DNA of 64,000 nt from Limimaricola pyoseonensis (GTDB lineage Bacteria; Pseudomonadota; Alphaproteobacteria; Rhodobacterales; Rhodobacteraceae). Positions 59,885 through 64,000 of this stretch are shown in pieces. The stretch lies in NCBI RefSeq assembly GCF_900102015.1, contig NZ_FNAT01000006.1:62001-126000 (forward strand), read 5' to 3'. The notes beneath the pieces were generated by a model. It worked only from the letters and a program-made list of their open reading frames with translations. It did no database searches and was not told the origin of the DNA. How positions within the stretch are numbered: the first letter of the stretch is position 1; each line of letters starts with the position of its first letter. Made by a program: the position numbers and the translations under genes.

Positions 59885-60891
59885 AGCGGCACCATCTCGT
59901 CGAGCAGCGCCGCCGACTGCGCCCGCCGCCCGGCTTCGATCTCGTGGATCAGGTCGCGCAGCCGCGTCAGCGCCGGCACCGCGATGCCGTCGGCGCCCGC
60001 CATCTCGACCAGCACTCCGATCTGCGCGTCCACCTCGGTCTTGCGGCGGCGCACCGCGAGGTCGCGCCAGATGCCCGAATGGGTCTTCGCGGTCTTGCGA
60101 TTGTGCGCGACCATCGCGTCGAGCGAGGCGCGCATCGCGCCCGCGTCCTGCCGCGCGAAGGCGTCGGGGTCGAAGCCGTTGAAGCCCAGCGGCCGCACCC
60201 CGCGCGCCCGCGCCAGCCGCATCACCTCCGCCCCCAGCGCCTCGTAGACCGGGCGGTGCGCGGCGCGGTCCATCGCGTCGCTCATCGAATCCGGCGTCAG
60301 CGCCGTGGCGAAGAGCAGCGCGCCGTAGCCGAGCTTGCCCCAGAGATAGCCCCAGATGTTGTCGGTCGCGACCGCGTCGGGCTCGACCAGCCGCAGAAGC
60401 GCGTGGATCTCGGCCACGCGCGGCGTCATCTCGCCGTCGAGCTCGCCCACCGCCACCGCGGCGCGGTTGCCGTAGAGGATGCGGCCCGGCCCGATCCAGT
60501 CGGCGCCGTAATTGACGAAGCAGCCGACCGTGTTCTCCACGCCGATGCGCTCGGCGATCATCATCTCGTTCAGCCCGTTCTGGGCCGAGATCACGTGGCC
60601 GCCCGGCGCCAGATGCGGCAGCAGCATGTCGAGCGCCTCCTCGGTGTGATGCGCCTTCACGCAGAGGAACACCCGCTCGTAGCGGCCCTCGAGCTCGTCC
60701 GGCGTGGCCGCCGGCAGGCGCTGCACGAAGCGCTCGACCGGCCCCTTGATGGCGAGGCCGTCGTCGCGCATGGCGCGCACGTGGTCCTCGACGATGTCGA
60801 CCATCTGCACCGCGTGGCCCGCCCGCGCGAGGCAGGCGCCGAGGATGCCGCCGATCGCGCCGGCGCCCCAGATCAGCACCGGCGCGCTCAT
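59875..60891 (-). CDS. Ketopantoate reductase-like oxidoreductase (ApbA/PanE family)
   Basis: A 338-aa protein: Rossmann domain with GAGAIGG (9-15), the FLCVKAHHT segment (about 75-83) with the family's hinge Lys, SAQNGLNE near 102-109, then a helical domain with WGKLGYGALLFA supplying the catalytic Lys. It is longer than E. coli PanE (about 300) and its catabolic operon context suggests a related 2-oxo/2-hydroxy acid rather than pantoate. Start 60891 gives the glycine motif at the usual place and overlaps the creatininase stop (ATGA). The upstream frame is a shadow. Confidence 0.88.
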   Translation of the reverse strand: MSAPVLIWGAGAIGGILGACLARAGHAVQMVDIVEDHVRAMRDDGLAIKGPVERFVQRLPAATPDELEGRYERVFLCVKAHHTEEALDMLLPHLAPGGHVISAQNGLNEMMIAERIGVENTVGCFVNYGADWIGPGRILYGNRAAVAVGELDGEMTPRVAEIHALLRLVEPDAVATDNIWGYLWGKLGYGALLFATALTPDSMSDAMDRAAHRPVYEALGAEVMRLARARGVRPLGFNGFDPDAFARQDAGAMRASLDAMVAHNRKTAKTHSGIWRDLAVRRRKTEVDAQIGVLVEMAGADGIAVPALTRLRDLIHEIEAGRRAQSAALLDEMVPLCA

Positions 60892-61589
60892 GCCCAGTCG
60901 CCCTCGAGCTGGGCGCGGGTCTCCTCGACCGCGACGGCCCAGAGCCGGTCGGTGTCGGCGTCGGGGCGCTGGTAGTAGCCGCCGTAATTGCCGTCGCCGA
61001 TCAGCGCGCGCACGCCCGCGGCGTTGCGGTCGCGCAGCCGGTCGAAGGGCACGAAGGGCTTCTGCTCCGCGGGCATCTCGCGGCCCGGCAGCCGGGTCCA
61101 GGGGAAGTTCTCCATCCAGGAGGCGTGGCTCGCCACCGGGTCGATCTGCTGCACGCAGTCCCAGGTGCGCGGCGCCTTCCACCAGTCGTGGAAGCGGCAG
61201 CGCGCGCCCTCATGCGCCTCCATCCATTCCATCGTCACCGGCTGCACCGGGCTGTTGCCGCCATGGCCGTTGACGATGAGGATGCGGCGGAAGCCGGTGG
61301 CGTAGAGGCTGTCGAGGATGTCGCGCACCAGCGCCGCATAGGTCGCGAGCTTCAGCGAGACGCTGCCCGGATAGGCCATGAAATAGGGGGTGAGCCCGTA
61401 GGCCACCGCCGGGAAGACCGGCACGCCCAGGGGCGCCGCGGCGTCGGCCGCGACCTTCTCCGACAGGATCGAGTCGACCGAGAGGCTGAGATGGGCGTGC
61501 TGCTCGGTGCTGCCCAGCGGCAGCACGGCGCGGTCGTCGGTCTCGAGGTATCTCTCGACCTCGAACCAGTTGCTATCGGTGATCCTCAA
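60888..61589 (-). CDS. Creatininase family amidohydrolase
   Basis: A 233-aa member of the creatininase family: metal ligands Glu29, His31 and Asp39 in LPLGSTEQHAHLSLSVDS, plus VNGHGGN near residues 109-115, the standard signature. Members open cyclic amides (creatinine) or hydrolyse related amides and lactam-like sugars. The start is taken as TTG at 61589: GGAGGAGA (61603-61596) sits 6 nt before it and the family N-terminus (RITDSNWFEVERYL) begins here, while the only upstream ATG (61670) would lie deep in the gntR gene. It overlaps the gntR end by 17 bp. Confidence 0.88.
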   Translation of the reverse strand: MRITDSNWFEVERYLETDDRAVLPLGSTEQHAHLSLSVDSILSEKVAADAAAPLGVPVFPAVAYGLTPYFMAYPGSVSLKLATYAALVRDILDSLYATGFRRILIVNGHGGNSPVQPVTMEWMEAHEGARCRFHDWWKAPRTWDCVQQIDPVASHASWMENFPWTRLPGREMPAEQKPFVPFDRLRDRNAAGVRALIGDGNYGGYYQRPDADTDRLWAVAVEETRAQLEGDWA

Positions 61590-62604
61590 GCCGGGTCTCC
61601 TCCTGTTGCGGCTCGCCCGCCCGGCAGGCGGCGATGGCGGGCAGCAGCTCGGCCCGGATCGCCCGTCCATCCGGGGTGTGGCGGTATTCGATGGCGGTCT
61701 GGTCCGGGCGCAGCCCGGCGCGCAGGTACTCGGCCCCGGTCGAGTGGATCAGCACGTCGGCCTCGGCCAGCCGCGCCGCCAGCTCCGGGTCGCTGCGCAC
61801 CAGCGCCTCGACCTGCGTGACATGCGGCGCGAAGCGCATGATCCCGGTCTTCATCAGGGTCAGGAAATCGTCGAAATAGGACACGGCGGCGACCTGCGCC
61901 TCGGGCGGCAGCGTCGCCAGCGCCACCCGCGTGGTCTCGGTCGGGATCATGGTGATGCCGACCACCGGCAGGTCCGGAAACAGCGTGCGCGCCTCGCCCG
62001 TCAGGGTGCGCGGCGTGACCACGAGGTCGAACCCGCCGGGCGGCGTGGCCCCCGCCTCCTCGACCGTCAGCGCGCTGATCGTGTCGCCGGGGGCGAGATG
62101 CGGGCGGATCTCCTCGGCGTAGAAGGCGGTCGCGTCGCGGAAGGTGCCAAGCATCAGCAGCCGCAGCCGGCGCGCGCCCGCCACCTCGGGCGACGCACCG
62201 GCCGAGGACACGCGGAGCGCGATCTCGGCCGGGCTCAGCCCGAGCCCCTGCCCGAGCCGCACCAGCTCGGCGATGCGCCGCTCCAGCTCCTGCAGCCCGG
62301 CGCGCCGCGCCGGGCCGGCCGCGTCGCCGCCGGTCACGAAGGTGCCCGAGCCGACCCGGCCCTCGATGTAGCCCGCCTCGCGCAGGCCGGCATAGACGCC
62401 GCTCACCGTGACCGGCGAAAGGCCGAGCCGCGCGGCCAGCGCCCGCACCGAGGGCAGCCGCGTGCCGGCGGCGACGTCGCCGGTGCCGATGCCGTATTCC
62501 AGCGCGCCGCGCAGCTGCACCGAGACCGGGATCGAGGCGCCGCGATCGATGGCGCGGGCGATCCGGTCGATGGTGGCTTCGAGATCGGTGTCCTGTCGTG
62601 TCAT
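61573..62604 (-). CDS. GntR-family transcriptional regulator with uncharacterised effector domain
   Basis: A 343-aa regulator. The N-terminal winged helix (about 25-92) reads VQLRGALEYGIGTGDVAAG, LPSVRALAARLGLSPVTV, GRVGSGTFV. A linker helix (100-130) leads to a C-terminal domain of alternating strands and helices (DLVVTPRTL, VVGITMIPT, HVTQVEALV) resembling a periplasmic-binding or receiver-like fold, not the FCD, UTRA or aminotransferase domain of the main GntR subfamilies. It heads the amide-hydrolase operon and diverges from a peptide-type binding protein. Two copies of TGTATCA-N9-AACAC flank the divergent region, one overlapping its own start codon. Confidence 0.85.
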   Translation of the reverse strand: MTRQDTDLEATIDRIARAIDRGASIPVSVQLRGALEYGIGTGDVAAGTRLPSVRALAARLGLSPVTVSGVYAGLREAGYIEGRVGSGTFVTGGDAAGPARRAGLQELERRIAELVRLGQGLGLSPAEIALRVSSAGASPEVAGARRLRLLMLGTFRDATAFYAEEIRPHLAPGDTISALTVEEAGATPPGGFDLVVTPRTLTGEARTLFPDLPVVGITMIPTETTRVALATLPPEAQVAAVSYFDDFLTLMKTGIMRFAPHVTQVEALVRSDPELAARLAEADVLIHSTGAEYLRAGLRPDQTAIEYRHTPDGRAIRAELLPAIAACRAGEPQQEETRLEDHR

Positions 62605-62627
62605 GATGTATCACTGCATCATAACAC
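62603..62627. promoter_or_regulatory. Candidate GntR operator overlapping its own start codon
   Basis: Contains ATGATG-N8-CATCAT (62603-62622) and the motif TGTATCA-N9-AACAC (62607-62627). The gntR start codon is at 62604-62602. The same motif recurs with identical spacing 108 bp away, before the binding-protein gene. Confidence 0.6.
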
Positions 62628-62687
62628 TTGGGCACTCAAGCCATTTGTTTGGGCAAAACGAGAATCCGGGTCCCGCAAATATATGGG

Positions 62688-62717
62688 TTGACCGGCAAAT
62701 CTTTCCGATCCTAGTGT
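62688..62717 (+). promoter_or_regulatory. Candidate promoter of the peptide-type transporter
   Basis: TTGACC (62688-62693) and a weak TAGTGT (62712-62717), 18 bp apart. The -10 position runs into the second operator copy, so GntR binding would compete with polymerase. Confidence 0.4.
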
Positions 62718-62735
62718 ATCAGAAAAGTGTAACAC
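62715..62735. promoter_or_regulatory. Second candidate GntR operator, before the binding-protein gene
   Basis: TGTATCA-N9-AACAC (62715-62735), matching 12 of 12 defined bases of the copy at 62607-62627. It also holds GTGTATCA/GTGTAACA direct repeats 13 bp apart. It ends 13 bp before the ATG at 62749. Confidence 0.6.
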
Positions 62736-62748
62736 AGGGAGCGTAACA

Positions 62749-64000
62749 ATGTTGAAGACCCTACTGAAGGGCGGCATCGCCGCCGCGGCGCTCTGGGCCG
62801 CGGCGCCCGGCGCGATGGCTCAGGAACTGGTGATCGGCCTGCGCGCCGGCCCCGACTCGATCGACCCGCACTGGTCGACGCTGGGCAGCCAGGCCGAGGC
62901 GCTGCGCCATGTCTTCGACACGCTGGTCGGCGTCGACGAGAACCTGCAGCTGATCCCCGGCCTCGCCACCGGCTGGGAGCCGATCGACGAGGACACCTGG
63001 GAGTTCAAGATCCGCGAGGGGGTGCAGTTCCACAACGGCGAGACGCTGACCGCCCATGACGTGAAGTTCTCGATCGAGCGCATCCCCGCCGTCACCGGCC
63101 CGATGTCGATGACGATCTACACCAAGCGCGTGAAGGACGTCGAGGTGATCGACGACAACACGCTCCACGTGCATACCAACGGCACCGCGCCGTCGCTGCC
63201 CAACGATTTCATCCGCCTCTTCGTGGTGCCCGCCTCGACCGGCATGGAGGCCGGCAACGAGGAGTTCAACTCCGGCGAGAAGGCGATCGGCACCGGCCCC
63301 TACGAATATGTCAGCTGGGAGCCCAAGGGCGACCTCAAGCTCGAGCGCTTCGACGGCTACTGGGGCGAGACGCCGCACTGGCAGACCGTGATCCGCCGCG
63401 AGATCGCCGACGACGCCGCCCGCGTCGCGGCGCTGCAGTCGGGCCAGGTCGACCTGATCAACTACGTGCCCGCCTCGGACTACCTGACCATGCAGGGCAA
63501 CCCCGACCTCGACACCTTCGTGTCGGACTCGGTCTACATCCTCAACATCGCCCCGTCGGTGAAGGACGAGGAGCCGCAGCCGATCACGATCGACGGCAAG
63601 GAAGTCGAGGGCAACCCGCTGCAGGACCTGCGGGTGCGCAAGGCGCTCGACCTCGCGATCGACCGCAACACGCTGGTGCGGGTCGTGCTCGAGGGCCTCG
63701 GCACGCCGGCCAACCAGCTGATGCCCGAGGGCTTCTTCGGCTATTCCGACAAGCTGGGCGAGCGGCAATACGACCTCGAGCAGGCCAAGGCGCTGATGGC
63801 GGAGGCGGGCTACCCCGACGGCTTCGAGATCGACTTCACCTGCACCAACAACCGGGTGCCGGGCGACGCGGTGGTCTGCGAGGCGCTGGCGCAGATGTGG
63901 TCCAAGCTGGGGCTGAAGGTGAACGCCCAGGCGCTGAACGGCACGGTGTTCTTCCCCGCCGCCGCGCGCGAGGAATACACCATGACCATGTCGGCCTGGG
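62749..64000 (+). CDS. Peptide/opine-type ABC transporter substrate-binding protein (SBP family 5), truncated by window end
   Basis: An open frame from ATG 62749 that runs past the last base, giving 417 visible residues of a protein normally about 500-550 aa. Signal peptide about 1-23 (LLKGGIAAAALWAAAPGAMA). Family 5 landmarks: LRAGPDSIDPHWST near 31, the lipobox-free start, WEFKIREGVQFHNGE (about 83-97), LTAHDVKFSIER, GTGPYEY and VRKALDLAIDR. These bind di- or oligopeptides, opines, nickel or glutathione-like ligands. AGGGAG precedes the start. It diverges from the amide-hydrolase operon and probably imports its substrate. Confidence 0.92.
   Translation, partial: MLKTLLKGGIAAAALWAAAPGAMAQELVIGLRAGPDSIDPHWSTLGSQAEALRHVFDTLVGVDENLQLIPGLATGWEPIDEDTWEFKIREGVQFHNGETLTAHDVKFSIERIPAVTGPMSMTIYTKRVKDVEVIDDNTLHVHTNGTAPSLPNDFIRLFVVPASTGMEAGNEEFNSGEKAIGTGPYEYVSWEPKGDLKLERFDGYWGETPHWQTVIRREIADDAARVAALQSGQVDLINYVPASDYLTMQGNPDLDTFVSDSVYILNIAPSVKDEEPQPITIDGKEVEGNPLQDLRVRKALDLAIDRNTLVRVVLEGLGTPANQLMPEGFFGYSDKLGERQYDLEQAKALMAEAGYPDGFEIDFTCTNNRVPGDAVVCEALAQMWSKLGLKVNAQALNGTVFFPAAAREEYTMTMSAW

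Overview
This is a very GC-rich (I estimate about 70%), gene-dense bacterial window. Gene content suggests an alphaproteobacterium of the Rhodobacterales/Paracoccaceae type: NasTS-controlled nitrate assimilation, TRAP and tripartite tricarboxylate transporters, an Anbu proteasome-like cluster, and many ABC uptake operons. That placement is inference from gene content; there is no rRNA or other marker here. I see no tRNA, rRNA, CRISPR array or intact insertion sequence.

Layout. 3-8153 (+): end of a branched-chain-type ABC transporter (permease tail, livG, livF), then a catabolic operon with a VOC protein, two SDR dehydrogenases, a fused E1-alpha/beta thiamine-dependent dehydrogenase, its E2 acyltransferase and a shikimate-dehydrogenase-like enzyme. 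8730-13661 (+): a FadR-type GntR regulator, a TRAP transporter, rpiB and a ribokinase, which looks like a pentose uptake operon. 13918-20351 (+): a LacI regulator, a CUT1 sugar ABC transporter and a cytosolic GH32/68-like hydrolase. 20352-21606: a small accessory segment with ccdAB and a possible recombinase relic. 21607-33251 (-): nasT-nasS-leader-nrtA-nrtB-double ATPase-nirB-nirD-nasA, the full route from nitrate uptake to ammonium. 33538-40884: a two-component system diverging from tctCBA and an AbrB-like membrane protein. 41115-45062 (+): the Anbu cluster. 45103-57270: an amino-sugar regulon (ROK regulator, ABC transporter, lyase, kinase, NagB, PIG-L deacetylase, DMT permease). 57292-64000: a GntR-controlled set of amide hydrolases and dehydrogenases diverging from a peptide-type binding protein cut by the window end.

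How the parts work together. Most of the window is a row of nutrient modules, each pairing a transporter with its enzymes and usually with a regulator at the divergent or upstream end. Operator-like DNA can be read next to most regulators: tandem LacI palindromes (13843-13870), a FadR-type site (8514-8524), four half-sites at an 11-bp period for the OmpR-type regulator (36678-36715), paired motifs for the last GntR (62607-62735), and an ANTAR-type leader with a terminator before nrtA. All five complete transporter operons with a binding-protein gene carry a strong GC hairpin directly after that gene.

Most unusual items: a sensor kinase fused in frame to a periplasmic binding protein (33538-35970); an argininosuccinate-lyase-like enzyme inside an amino-sugar operon (47938-49452); and the creatininase/isoaspartyl peptidase/deacetylase/oxidoreductase operon (57292-62604), whose substrate I cannot name.
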